NCBI RefSeq assembly: GCF_028747785.1
Contig: NZ_CP118158.1
Span: 1,488,001-1,552,000 of the forward strand
Direction: 5' to 3'
Length of the DNA: 64,000 nt
DNA from: Halosimplex aquaticum
Lineage (GTDB): Archaea > Halobacteriota > Halobacteria > Halobacteriales > Haloarculaceae
A model generated the notes under the pieces. It searched no databases, was not told where the DNA came from, and saw only the letters and a program-made list of their open reading frames with translations. The position numbers and the translations under genes were made by a program. Positions 23,111 to 31,036 of this stretch are shown here, piece after piece (within the stretch, counting starts at the first letter, position 1; every line of letters starts with the position of its first letter).

Positions 23111-24778
23111 TCAGCGGTCCACGTCGCCCATGATGGGATCGAGACTGCCGACGGTGGCGATCAGGTCCGGAACGAGCTCGCCGCGAGCGATCTCGTCGAG
23201 GACGGAGACGTGCGAGAACGATGGACCGCGGATCTTGAAGCGGGCGGGTTTGTCGGTGCCGTCCGAGCGGATGTAGATGCCGAGTTCGCCCTTGGCGGAC
23301 TCGACGGCGCGGTAGATCTCGGTGTCGGGGTCCGGGCGGAGCGTCCGTGGGACGTTCGCCTGGACCGTCCGGTCGTCCTCGGGCCAGTCCTCCAGGAGGT
23401 CGACGCACTGTTCGACGATGCGGGCCGATTGTTCCAGTTCGCGCAGGCGCACGAGCACGCGCGCGTAGTTGTCGCAGCCGTCCTCGGTGACGACGTCCCA
23501 GTCGAGTTCCGGGTAGTAGCCGTACGGGTCGTCCCGCCGGAGGTCGTAGTCGATGCCCGACCCGCGGGCGACCGGCCCGGTACAGCCGTACTCCTTCGCG
23601 GTCTCGGGGGGTAGCTCCCCGGTGTCGACGGTCCGGAGCTGGAAGACCTCGTTGCCGGTCAGCAGGTCGTGGTACTCGGCGAGTTTGGCGGGGAGGCCGT
23701 CGACGAACTCCCGGATCGACTCGAAGAACTCCGCGCGGGGCTCGGGCAGGTCCCAGGCGACGCCGCCGAGGCGGAAGTAGTTGAACATGAGGCGCTGGCC
23801 GGTCAGGTCTTCGAGGACGTCCTGGACGATCTCGCGGTCGCGGATGCCGTACATGAACGCGGCGGTGAACTCGCCGACCACGTCGAGCGCGTAGGTGGCG
23901 ACCGCGAGGAAGTGCCCGAGCATCCGCGAGAGTTCGGCGCTCATCGTCCGGACGACCTGGGCGTACTCGGGAACCTCGATGTCGGCCAGGTCCTCGGCGA
24001 CGCGGGCGTAGGCCCACTCGTTGCAGAGGCCGGCGCCGGTCCAGTCCCAGCGGTCGGGGTAGGGCATGATCTGGTGGCGGTAGGTGCCCTGCTGGCACAT
24101 CTGCTCCTCGCAGCGGTGGATGTACCCGAGGTCGGGAGTCACGTCGGCGACGTACTCGCCGTCGAGGGCGACGCCGAGGTGGAGGACGCCGTGGGTCGCC
24201 GGGTGGTGGGGCCCCACGTTGACGAACAGGGTGTCCCCGTCCCGGTGGTCGTCGGCCAGCGGGTTCTCGTGTTCGCGGAAGGTGACGATCTGCGGTTCGG
24301 TCTGGTCGAAGTCCGGGTCCAGCGGGTGGCCCTGCCAGGTCTCGGGCAGGAGGATCCGACGGAGGTCCGGGTGGTCCTCGTACTCGACGCCGACGAGGTC
24401 GTAGGCCTCCCGTTCGTGCCAGTCGGCGGTCGGATACACCGGCGCGGCGCTCTCGCTGACCGGCCGGTCGGCGGGGACGGGGACGACCACGGAGAGTTCG
24501 CGCGTCGGGTCGTCGTAGCTCCGGAGGTGGTAGATAGACTCGTAGCGGTCGCCGTACGCCTGGCCGGTGACACAGGCGCAGTGGTCGAAGCCGGCCTCGT
24601 CGCGCAGAGCGGTCAGGGCGGCCCGAACCCGGTCCGCGCGGACGACCAGCGCGGGGGCGTTCAGGTGCTGTTCGGTGTCGGTCACGGCGTCGTCGGGAAC
24701 GACGGCGAGGGCCGCGTCGAGGAGCGACGCTCCGGCCGGTTCGCCCGCGCCCGTTCCCACCTGTTCCTGCGTGGCCAT
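23111..24778 (-). CDS. nuoCD: NADH-quinone-oxidoreductase-type subunit C/D fusion (NuoCD)
   Basis: The ATG at 24778 gives MATQEQVGTG. Residues about 25-175 are the NuoC (30 kDa) domain, with YESIYHLRSYDDPTRELSVVVPVP and the DWHEREAYDLVGVEYEDHPDLRRIL signature. Residues about 195-555 are NuoD (49 kDa), with VNVGPHHPATHGVLHL, ITPDLGYIHRC-like EEQMCQQ, MFNYFRLGGVAWDLP and the C-terminal DLIATVGSLDPIMGDVDR. C/D fusion is normal in haloarchaea. The protein forms part of the quinone-reducing arm of complex I-like enzymes. It is unusual that no other nuo genes flank it; the neighbours are a vWA protein and an HTH regulator. Confidence 0.93.
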   Translation of the reverse strand: MATQEQVGTGAGEPAGASLLDAALAVVPDDAVTDTEQHLNAPALVVRADRVRAALTALRDEAGFDHCACVTGQAYGDRYESIYHLRSYDDPTRELSVVVPVPADRPVSESAAPVYPTADWHEREAYDLVGVEYEDHPDLRRILLPETWQGHPLDPDFDQTEPQIVTFREHENPLADDHRDGDTLFVNVGPHHPATHGVLHLGVALDGEYVADVTPDLGYIHRCEEQMCQQGTYRHQIMPYPDRWDWTGAGLCNEWAYARVAEDLADIEVPEYAQVVRTMSAELSRMLGHFLAVATYALDVVGEFTAAFMYGIRDREIVQDVLEDLTGQRLMFNYFRLGGVAWDLPEPRAEFFESIREFVDGLPAKLAEYHDLLTGNEVFQLRTVDTGELPPETAKEYGCTGPVARGSGIDYDLRRDDPYGYYPELDWDVVTEDGCDNYARVLVRLRELEQSARIVEQCVDLLEDWPEDDRTVQANVPRTLRPDPDTEIYRAVESAKGELGIYIRSDGTDKPARFKIRGPSFSHVSVLDEIARGELVPDLIATVGSLDPIMGDVDR

Positions 24779-24830
24779 ACGCGGAGTTGGCGGGGCCGCC
24801 CATTCGCCGTTGGGCCTCACCAGTGGGCCG

Positions 24831-24840
24831 GATTTATATG
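24831..24840 (+). promoter_or_regulatory. TATA box of the bacterio-opsin-activator-type gene
   Basis: TTTATATG lies about 28 bases before the ATG at 24865, indicating a leaderless or nearly leaderless transcript. It sits in the 86-bp space shared with the divergent nuoCD. Confidence 0.65.
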
Positions 24841-24864
24841 CGGCCGCTCGGAATCGGTCGATCC

Positions 24865-25530
24865 ATGCGTTACCTGCGGGCCGCAGTCCACCAGGAACCG
24901 ACGGTACGCCACCCGATGCACCAGTACGTCGTCGAGCACGAGGGGTACTCGGTCTCGCGACTGCTCCAGTTCACACCCGTCCGGGAGGGCGGGTCGGCGT
25001 TCCTGTTTCACGTCGACGGCGATCCCGACCCCTACGAACCCGCGCTGGCGTCCGTCGACAGCGTGCTCGAATACGAGATATCCCGCTGTCCCGACGACAC
25101 GTTCTACCTCTACGTCCGCGAGGAGATCCCCGAGCACAGCCGGGAGTTCGTCGGCGCGTTCTCCCAGCCCGGGCTGGTCGGGGTGATGCCGATCGAGTAC
25201 CGCGCCGACGGGACGGTGCGGCTGACCGCGGTGGGGCCGGCTGAGACGATCCAGACCGCCGTCGAGGAGACGCCCGAGGGGATGGACGTCGAGGTCCTGG
25301 AGATCGGGGAGTACGACGCCCGCCGGCTGGACGCGGGCAGCGACCTGACCGACCGGCAGTTCGAGGCGGTCGCGGCCGCGGTCGACTGTGGCTACTACGA
25401 GACGCCCAGCGAGGGGACCGTCGCGGAGGTCGGCGAGCGCCTCGACTGCGCGCCGGGGACGGCCGCCGAACTGCTCCGCCGCGCCGAGCGCTCGGTCATG
25501 CGAAACGTCGTCTCGACCGGCCCGTTCTGA
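24865..25530 (+). CDS. Bacterio-opsin-activator-type HTH regulator
   Basis: The 221-residue protein starts MRYLRAAVHQEP. The N-terminal part (about 1-155) is a ligand or sensor domain of the kind found in haloarchaeal Bat-like regulators. The C-terminal HTH_10 domain (about 158-215) is clear: LTDRQFEAVAAAVDCGYYETPSEGTVAEVGERLDCAPGTAAELLRRAERSVM. It is divergent from nuoCD across 86 bases and might regulate it. The TATA box spacing supports this start. Confidence 0.88.
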   Translation: MRYLRAAVHQEPTVRHPMHQYVVEHEGYSVSRLLQFTPVREGGSAFLFHVDGDPDPYEPALASVDSVLEYEISRCPDDTFYLYVREEIPEHSREFVGAFSQPGLVGVMPIEYRADGTVRLTAVGPAETIQTAVEETPEGMDVEVLEIGEYDARRLDAGSDLTDRQFEAVAAAVDCGYYETPSEGTVAEVGERLDCAPGTAAELLRRAERSVMRNVVSTGPF

Positions 25531-25581
25531 CCCGGCCGGGCCGAGCACTTATCACCGCTCGCCGACACGTTCAGTACAGCA

Positions 25582-25941
25582 ATGCGATCGCGAACGCCGG
25601 CACGCGTCCGGGGACGGCGCGACTGGGGGCAGCGTGACTGGGTCCTGCGAGCGTTCGGCCGGGCCGTCGGTGGCCTGCTCGCGGCCCTGGTCGTCACGTT
25701 CCTGCTGTACCTGCCGTACGGGCGACGACTGCTCCCGCTTCACCGGCCTGTCCCCGGTGTCTCGACGGACCGGACGACGGGCGAACTGGCCCGCTGGTTC
25801 GGGTTCGAGGTCGCCCAGCCGTTCCTCTTCCAGTTCGCCGAGTTCGCGCTCTCGCGGCTGACCCACCCGCTGGTCGCCGTCCCGTTCGCGTTGTGTGGCG
25901 CGCTGGCGGTCGCGGTCGCTCTGGGGACTCGCCGGTCCTGA
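25582..25941 (+). CDS. Small membrane protein of unknown function
   Basis: The 119-residue protein has a basic N-terminus (RSRTPARVRGRRDW) and two hydrophobic helices (about 22-46, GRAVGGLLAALVVTFLLYLPYG; and about 94-115, THPLVAVPFALCGALAVAVAL). I do not recognise a family. It follows the HTH regulator by 51 bases and precedes lipoate ligase by 47 bases, all on the same strand. Confidence 0.6.
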   Translation: MRSRTPARVRGRRDWGQRDWVLRAFGRAVGGLLAALVVTFLLYLPYGRRLLPLHRPVPGVSTDRTTGELARWFGFEVAQPFLFQFAEFALSRLTHPLVAVPFALCGALAVAVALGTRRS

Positions 25942-25988
25942 CTCGTCCGCAACGCAACCCATTTCCTGGCACTGCTCCAAGGGCGCGC

Positions 25989-26801
25989 ATGGACCTGGCC
26001 GACCGGGAGTGGCGGCTGATCACCGAGGAGTCCCGCTCGGGCCCGATGAACATGGCGCTCGACGAGATCGCCGCCGAGTCGGCGGCCGACGAGGACGTCC
26101 GGACGCTGCGCGTCTACCGGTGGGACCCCAGCACGCTCTCGCTGGGGTACCACCAGGACCCCGCGACCGTCGACTGGGACTTCTGCGAGTGCGAGGGGAT
26201 CACGGTCACCCGCCGGCCCACCGGCGGCGGCGCCATCTACCACGACGAACGGGGCGACATCTCCTACTCGATCGTCGCGCCGGCCGACGAGCTCCCCGGC
26301 GACCTGCTCGAATCCTACGAACTGCTCTGCGAACCGCTTCTCGATGCCTTCGAGGGCATGGGGATCGACGCGGGGTTCGCCGAGTCGGAGCGACCGGCGG
26401 TGTACGAACCCGCGTGTTACCTGCGGGCGCTCCACCCGGCCCACGACGTGGTGGCGGGCGACGGACGGAAGATCTCGGGCAACGCCCAGTACCGACAGCG
26501 CGACGCCGTCGTCCAGCACGGGTCGATCACCTTCGAGCGGACGACCGAGCGCCACCTCTCGTGTTTCGCCGACCCGGCGGCGACGCCCGGCGACTTCGAC
26601 GAACGGGTGACCGGCGTCGCCGAGCAGTCCGGCACCCCCCGCGAGGAGGCCGTCGCGGACTTGACCGAAGCGCTCCGCACCTGGGCCAATGCCCACGAAG
26701 GCACGTGGTCCGACGCGGAACTGGCCGCCGCTCGCGAGCGCGCGGACGAGAAGTTCGCGGCCGAACGCTGGAACCGCGACCGCGACGACCCGACGGACTA
26801 A
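25989..26801 (+). CDS. lplA: Lipoate-protein ligase A family protein
   Basis: The 270-residue protein has the lipoate/biotin ligase fold. SGPMNMALDEIAAES opens the domain, YRWDPSTLSLGYHQD follows, and RRPTGGGAIYHDERGDISYSIV is the lipoyl-AMP binding loop. GDGRKISGNAQYRQRDAVVQHGSI carries the catalytic Lys. It attaches lipoate to E2 or GcvH proteins in the cytoplasm. Octanoyltransferases share the fold, but the KISGNAQ.R motif favours a ligase. The start at 25989 is the Met directly before the conserved region. Confidence 0.88.
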   Translation: MDLADREWRLITEESRSGPMNMALDEIAAESAADEDVRTLRVYRWDPSTLSLGYHQDPATVDWDFCECEGITVTRRPTGGGAIYHDERGDISYSIVAPADELPGDLLESYELLCEPLLDAFEGMGIDAGFAESERPAVYEPACYLRALHPAHDVVAGDGRKISGNAQYRQRDAVVQHGSITFERTTERHLSCFADPAATPGDFDERVTGVAEQSGTPREEAVADLTEALRTWANAHEGTWSDAELAAARERADEKFAAERWNRDRDDPTD

Positions 26802-27164
26802 ATCGGTCCCCCGGGCGCGCCCGCTCACCCCGGCGCCATCCCCGTGTTCCCCGGTGATCCGTCGGCGTCACCCAGTGGCAGAGTGCTGTCAATATAATTT
26901 CCGCCCCTCGAAACCGCGGCCAAAATCGGCTCTCCACGGTGAAATCTGAACTCCGGGATCTATCGAATCTGACCTATCTATTCGAGCGGACAAGATTCAA
27001 GGCGGTGCCGGCACACCTTCCCCGAACAGAGCAATCGCTCATCGTGGAGAAGACCGTGGAAGTAGGACGCCTGGTCCTTCTCCCTCCGGCGAAATAAGCT
27101 TTACCCACGGAGAGCGGCGCCACCGGTCGACGGTGGGCCCGTTCGTGGGGGGAACCCAAGGGAA
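26802..27164. other. 363-bp intergenic region
   Basis: It contains two AT-rich patches (near 26893 and 26970-26990) and a TATA-like AAATAAGCTT at about 27091-27102 that may serve the gene at 27165. I see no credible coding region, RNA gene or repeat. Confidence 0.5.
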
Positions 27165-27698
27165 ATGGACAACTCACGCGAATCGAACGCAGCACGCATC
27201 GACCGGACGGACTCCTGGGCAGACCGCTGGGCGGACGCCGAGGCACTGGGCACCGGTGGGGACGGTCGCTCTCCGCCGTTTTACCGTCGAGACGCGCTCT
27301 CGCTACTCGCACCGACGGCGCTCGCGATAGTGTACGGCCTCGTCGTTCTCGTCGCGGGGGGAGGCGTCTTCGCGACGGGGCAGCCGTTGCCGGGCGCCGG
27401 CGTGGCCTTCGGGTTACTCGGCGCCCTGTTCGCGGTGGCCGCCCACGGTACGCTCAGGCTCTACGACGACGCGCGGACGGTGGCACGGGCAGCGGGCGAC
27501 TGGCGACCCAACCCGTGGCTGTACGTCGCGAACGCGGCACTCCTCCTCGTCGGCCTGCAGGCGGTGCGGTTCGCCGTCGCCGGCCAGCCCGTCTCCGCTC
27601 CCGTCCCGACTTACGCCGGGACACTCGTCGTCGCCCTCCCGCTCTCCTCGCTCGTCGCCGGTCCCGTCTACGTCGCCCAGCGATACAGGCACGCCTGA
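27165..27698 (+). CDS. Four-helix membrane protein of unknown function
   Basis: The 177-residue protein has an acidic/polar N-terminus (about 1-48) followed by four predicted membrane helices (about 49-70, 75-97, 122-142, 148-170). The short cytoplasmic-like loop between helices 2 and 3 is RLYDDARTVARAAGDWRPNPW. No family is recognised. It converges on the HerA-like ATPase gene with a 31-base gap. Confidence 0.6.
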   Translation: MDNSRESNAARIDRTDSWADRWADAEALGTGGDGRSPPFYRRDALSLLAPTALAIVYGLVVLVAGGGVFATGQPLPGAGVAFGLLGALFAVAAHGTLRLYDDARTVARAAGDWRPNPWLYVANAALLLVGLQAVRFAVAGQPVSAPVPTYAGTLVVALPLSSLVAGPVYVAQRYRHA

Positions 27699-27729
27699 GC
27701 GGCGGATTTTCTCTCCGCGAGCACAGAGT

Positions 27730-29079
27730 TCAGACGACCAGGAGTCCGACGGCCAGTCCGACGAGGAGGCCGAGCGCGACGAGCAGGACCTTCGGGAGGA
27801 GCGCCTCGACGCGCCGGCGCCCGCGCGGCGTGTCGCTGAGGCGGTCGGCGGTCCAGGTGAGCGCTCGACCGCCGGCCCGGGCGAGGAACGTGACGCCGCG
27901 GCCGACCCCGGCGACGAGCCCGCCGGTCAGGTAGGTGAGGAACTGCGCGGCCTCCCATGCGGGGTCGGTCGCCGGTTCGGCGCCGCCGTCGCTCGCCGCG
28001 GTCGTCGCGGCCGCGCCGCTCGCCCGGCCGCCGCTCGATCCGGTGGACGACGCCGACGCGTTCGCAGTGGTCGTGCCGTCCGCGTCGGTGAGGTCGTCGC
28101 CGGCCGACTCGTCTTCGGCCCCGTTCTCGGCCGACCCGTCGGAGCCCTTCGAATCAGTGCCGGTTGTCGGCGCATCGCCGTCGGTCGACTGCTCGCCCGT
28201 CGCGTCCCTCGTCACGTCGGCGTCGACGGCCGACCGGAGGTCCGCGAGCAGGTCGCCGTCGACCGACTTGAGGTCCGGGCGGTCGACGCTGTCCAGGTCG
28301 GGCGTCGCGCCGGCGTCGAAGGTCCGCTTGCGGCGGAACGTGACGCGCTGGACGCGGTCGTCCCAGTCGGTCATCACGATGGCTTCGCCGTCGTCCAGGT
28401 CTTCCACGTCGTCGGCGGCCTGGTCGCCGAGGATGCGCCCGACGACCTTGGTGTCGTTCTCCCAGGTGAGCCGGTGCCAGACGAGCCAGTCGCACTGGGT
28501 GATGTAGTCCTTCGAGACCGAGGCCGGCCGCTGGGAGAGCGCGCAGACGCCAAGCCCGCGCTTGCGGCCCCGCTTGGCAACCCGGATGAGCGTCTCGCCC
28601 ACCCCGTCGCGGCTGCCCTGCTCGGGCACGAACTCGTGGGCCTCCTCGACGATGACGAGGAACGGCGTCTTGGCCGTCTTCTCGCGGACGAACAGCTCCT
28701 CGACCACCTCGCCGACGAGTTCGCGGCCCTCGTCGGGGTCGCGGTAGCCGGAGACGTCGAGGATCACGGGGACCTGACGGTCGAGCGCGACGGCGGCGAT
28801 CTGCTCGGCGTTGGCCGGCGTGACCTGCAGGTCGCAGTGGTCGTCGCCGCCGACGTGCAGGAGTTCGAACTCCTCTTTGAGGCCGTAGTACTCGCCGTCG
28901 GTGTCGACGATCAGGAGGGGGACCTCGGCGGCGAGCAGTTCCTCGGCGATCACGCTGACGGTGTTGGACTTCCCGCTGCCGGACTTGCCGGTGACGAAGC
29001 CCCGGCCGGTCAGGACCTCCAGCGTCGGCATCGAGAAGCCGTCTTCCGAGAGCGTGATCGCGTCGGGCGTGTCGGCCAT
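27730..29079 (-). CDS. HerA/DUF87-type ATPase with C-terminal membrane anchor
   Basis: The 449-residue protein has the HerA-like core in residues about 1-285. GKSGSGKSNT is Walker A, LLIVDTDGEYYGL follows, VIVEEAHEFVPEQ is Walker B and LSQRPASVSKDYITQCDW carries the sensor and arginine-finger region. Residues about 290-385 are a low-complexity Thr/Ala/Asp linker. The end has hydrophobic segments, with a clear membrane helix at the C-terminus (VLLVALGLLVGLAVGLLVV). HerA enzymes usually act on DNA ends with NurA in the cytoplasm; a membrane-anchored version suggests DNA or protein translocation at the membrane. No nurA is adjacent. Confidence 0.85.
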   Translation of the reverse strand: MADTPDAITLSEDGFSMPTLEVLTGRGFVTGKSGSGKSNTVSVIAEELLAAEVPLLIVDTDGEYYGLKEEFELLHVGGDDHCDLQVTPANAEQIAAVALDRQVPVILDVSGYRDPDEGRELVGEVVEELFVREKTAKTPFLVIVEEAHEFVPEQGSRDGVGETLIRVAKRGRKRGLGVCALSQRPASVSKDYITQCDWLVWHRLTWENDTKVVGRILGDQAADDVEDLDDGEAIVMTDWDDRVQRVTFRRKRTFDAGATPDLDSVDRPDLKSVDGDLLADLRSAVDADVTRDATGEQSTDGDAPTTGTDSKGSDGSAENGAEDESAGDDLTDADGTTTANASASSTGSSGGRASGAAATTAASDGGAEPATDPAWEAAQFLTYLTGGLVAGVGRGVTFLARAGGRALTWTADRLSDTPRGRRRVEALLPKVLLVALGLLVGLAVGLLVV

Positions 29080-29195
29080 CTCGCCGTCGATATGTGCGCT
29101 ACCCGTAAATGCTTCGTGGCCCCGTTCTCACTCGTCGCTGCCGAGCGGGGCCGCCCCGCCAGCAAGCTTTTACCGCCGCCGCCGGATCCCCGACC

Positions 29196-29636
29196 ATGGC
29201 GCTGTCCGACCGGTTCGGCGAGCGACTCCGGCGCGTCGTCGGCACGCGGGCCGCCCTCGGCGTCGCCGGGCTGACCGTCCTGCTGACCTGCGCGTTCGTC
29301 GGCCTGCTCGCGTTCGTCAGCGGCGCCCGCCCCGACGTGGGCTCGCGGCTCCCCTACTACGTCCTCGCCATGGCCGTCGTCTTCGTCGCCGCCGTCTTCC
29401 GCCTCGACGACCGCGAGCGCGAGGGGACGCCCGTGCTGACCTCGGTCACCGCGGTGTCCGTCGTCGCGTTCGTCCTCGTCGGCCTCGCCGGCGAAGGCGT
29501 GGTGTACGCCGTGCAGAACCCCGGCGAACTTGTCGCCTCGCAGCTGATCGTCTACTTCGCCGCGGCGGCGCTGATCTGCACCGGCGTCACCGTCTGGGGC
29601 CTCCACCACTGGCGCGAGTTCGCTAGCAGTGAGTAA
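29196..29636 (+). CDS. Four-helix membrane protein of unknown function
   Basis: The ATG at 29196 gives MALSDRFGERLRRVVG and a 146-residue protein with four hydrophobic helices (about 17-40, 48-66, 78-98, 110-133). A polar loop, RLDDREREGTP, lies after helix 2. It is divergent from the HerA-like ATPase across 116 bases. No family is recognised. Confidence 0.65.
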   Translation: MALSDRFGERLRRVVGTRAALGVAGLTVLLTCAFVGLLAFVSGARPDVGSRLPYYVLAMAVVFVAAVFRLDDREREGTPVLTSVTAVSVVAFVLVGLAGEGVVYAVQNPGELVASQLIVYFAAAALICTGVTVWGLHHWREFASSE

Positions 29637-29722
29637 CTGTTTCTGACTCGTCATCTATGTATTCTGCTCGCGGTGCGTTGTGGCCACAGCCGAGCACGAG
29701 CGACGAAAGCCCTCGGCCCGCT

Positions 29723-29844
29723 CGCGCGGTCTGTGCGGGATATCCTCGGTCGCTGGCGCTCCCTCGGATAGGGCCCGCGCAGACCGCGCGACAGGGAGGT
29801 CGGCAGAGCCGACCTCCGCAAAACGTGGCGGCTTCGCCGCCACG
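29723..29844. repeat. Three consecutive inverted repeats
   Basis: The outer pair (29723-29739 and 29774-29790) has 17-base arms with one mismatch. It is followed directly by GGAGGTCGGC-AGA-GCCGACCTCC (29795-29817) and CGTGGCGGC-TTC-GCCGCCACG (29824-29844), both with perfect stems and 3-base loops. As RNA they would form a run of very stable hairpins downstream of the gene at 29196. Confidence 0.75.
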
Positions 29845-29976
29845 CGCGCCTCGCCCTTTCAGTCCACCAGGAACGACACCGTCACCGCATGGCACAGCAC
29901 CGCGCCTCACGCCTCCCCAACCGACTGCGCGTCTCGCTCACTGCGTTCGCTCCGATGCTCATCCCTCGCGCGGCTA

Positions 29977-30002
29977 CTGTCGCGCGATGAAACGCGCGAC
30001 AG
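29977..30002. repeat. Perfect 10-bp inverted repeat before the endonuclease IV gene
   Basis: CTGTCGCGCG and CGCGCGACAG flank a 6-base loop (ATGAAA). It lies about 100 bases before the endonuclease IV start. Confidence 0.7.
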
Positions 30003-30100
30003 CGCGCGCCACCGCACTCAACAGACGGTATCCAGACAGGTACCGATCGGTCGCGGATCGCTTCGATACGACTTTCCCGATCCGTATCTAGGGGTCTGGC

Positions 30101-30934
30101 ATGATCCGGATCGGCGCACACACATCGATCGCGGGCGGCGTCCCGAACGCCGTCGACGAGCAGCTGGACATCGGCGGCAACTGCGGACAGATCTTCACCC
30201 ACTCGCCGCAGGTCTGGCAGGATCCGAACATCGGCGACGACGAGGCCGCGGAGTTCCGCGACCTGATCGACGAGAACGATCTGGGGCCGTGGGTCATCCA
30301 CTCGTCGTACCTCGTGAACCTCTGCACGCCGAAAGACGACCTGCGCGAGAAGTCCGTCGACTCCATGCAGAAGGAGGTCGACGCCGCCGACAAACTCGGC
30401 ATCGAGTACGTCAACGTCCACCTCGGCGCGCACACGGGCGCGGGCGTCGACGGCGGCCTCGACAACGCCGCCAGCGCGCTGGACGAACTGGACATTCCCG
30501 AGGGCGTGACCGTCCTCGTCGAGTCCGACGCGGGGTCGGGCACGAAACTCGGCGGCGACTTCGAACACCTCGCCGAGGTGCTGGACCGCTCCGCGCAGGA
30601 CCTGGACGTCTGTCTCGACACGGCCCACATGTTCGCGGCGGGCTACGACCTCTCGACGCCGGAGGGCGTCGAGGAGACCGTCGCGGAGTTCGACGAGGTC
30701 GTCGGGCTGGAGCACCTGGAGTGCGTCCACCTCAACGACTCGAAACACGAGTGCGGGACGAACAAGGACGAACACGCCCACATCGGCGAGGGGCTCATCG
30801 GCGAGGACGGCATGCGCGCGTTCCTCAACCACGAGGACCTGCTCGACGTGCCGCTCGTGCTGGAGACGCCGACGGAGGACGGCAAGAGCTACGCGTGGAA
30901 CGTCGAGCGCGTGCGGGAACTCCGCGGGGAGTAA
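30101..30934 (+). CDS. nfo: Deoxyribonuclease IV (endonuclease IV, Nfo)
   Basis: The 277-residue protein matches the Nfo family from its first residues ([13 protein letters not shown]). Metal ligands and signatures follow in order: [75 protein letters not shown] and PLVLETP. It cleaves DNA at abasic sites using a trinuclear zinc centre in base-excision repair. Length is normal for the family. No operon partner. Confidence 0.95.
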   Translation: MIRIGAHTSIAGGVPNAVDEQLDIGGNCGQIFTHSPQVWQDPNIGDDEAAEFRDLIDENDLGPWVIHSSYLVNLCTPKDDLREKSVDSMQKEVDAADKLGIEYVNVHLGAHTGAGVDGGLDNAASALDELDIPEGVTVLVESDAGSGTKLGGDFEHLAEVLDRSAQDLDVCLDTAHMFAAGYDLSTPEGVEETVAEFDEVVGLEHLECVHLNDSKHECGTNKDEHAHIGEGLIGEDGMRAFLNHEDLLDVPLVLETPTEDGKSYAWNVERVRELRGE

Positions 30935-31036
30935 TCCGGACCGAGGGGCAGCGGTCGATCCGTCCGCTACCCCGGCGTGAGAGCGGGACTGACTGAGGAA
31001 CGAGAGGTACTGATTGAGGTGCTGTTCTGCACTGGG

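Larger units (their letters stand above)
29637..30100. other. 464-bp intergenic region packed with hairpins
   Basis: No credible coding frame is present. The space is filled by four inverted repeats (29723-29739 with 29774-29790, 29795-29817, 29824-29844, 29977-30002). The endonuclease IV promoter probably lies at its right end (TATCTAG near 30085). Confidence 0.6.
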
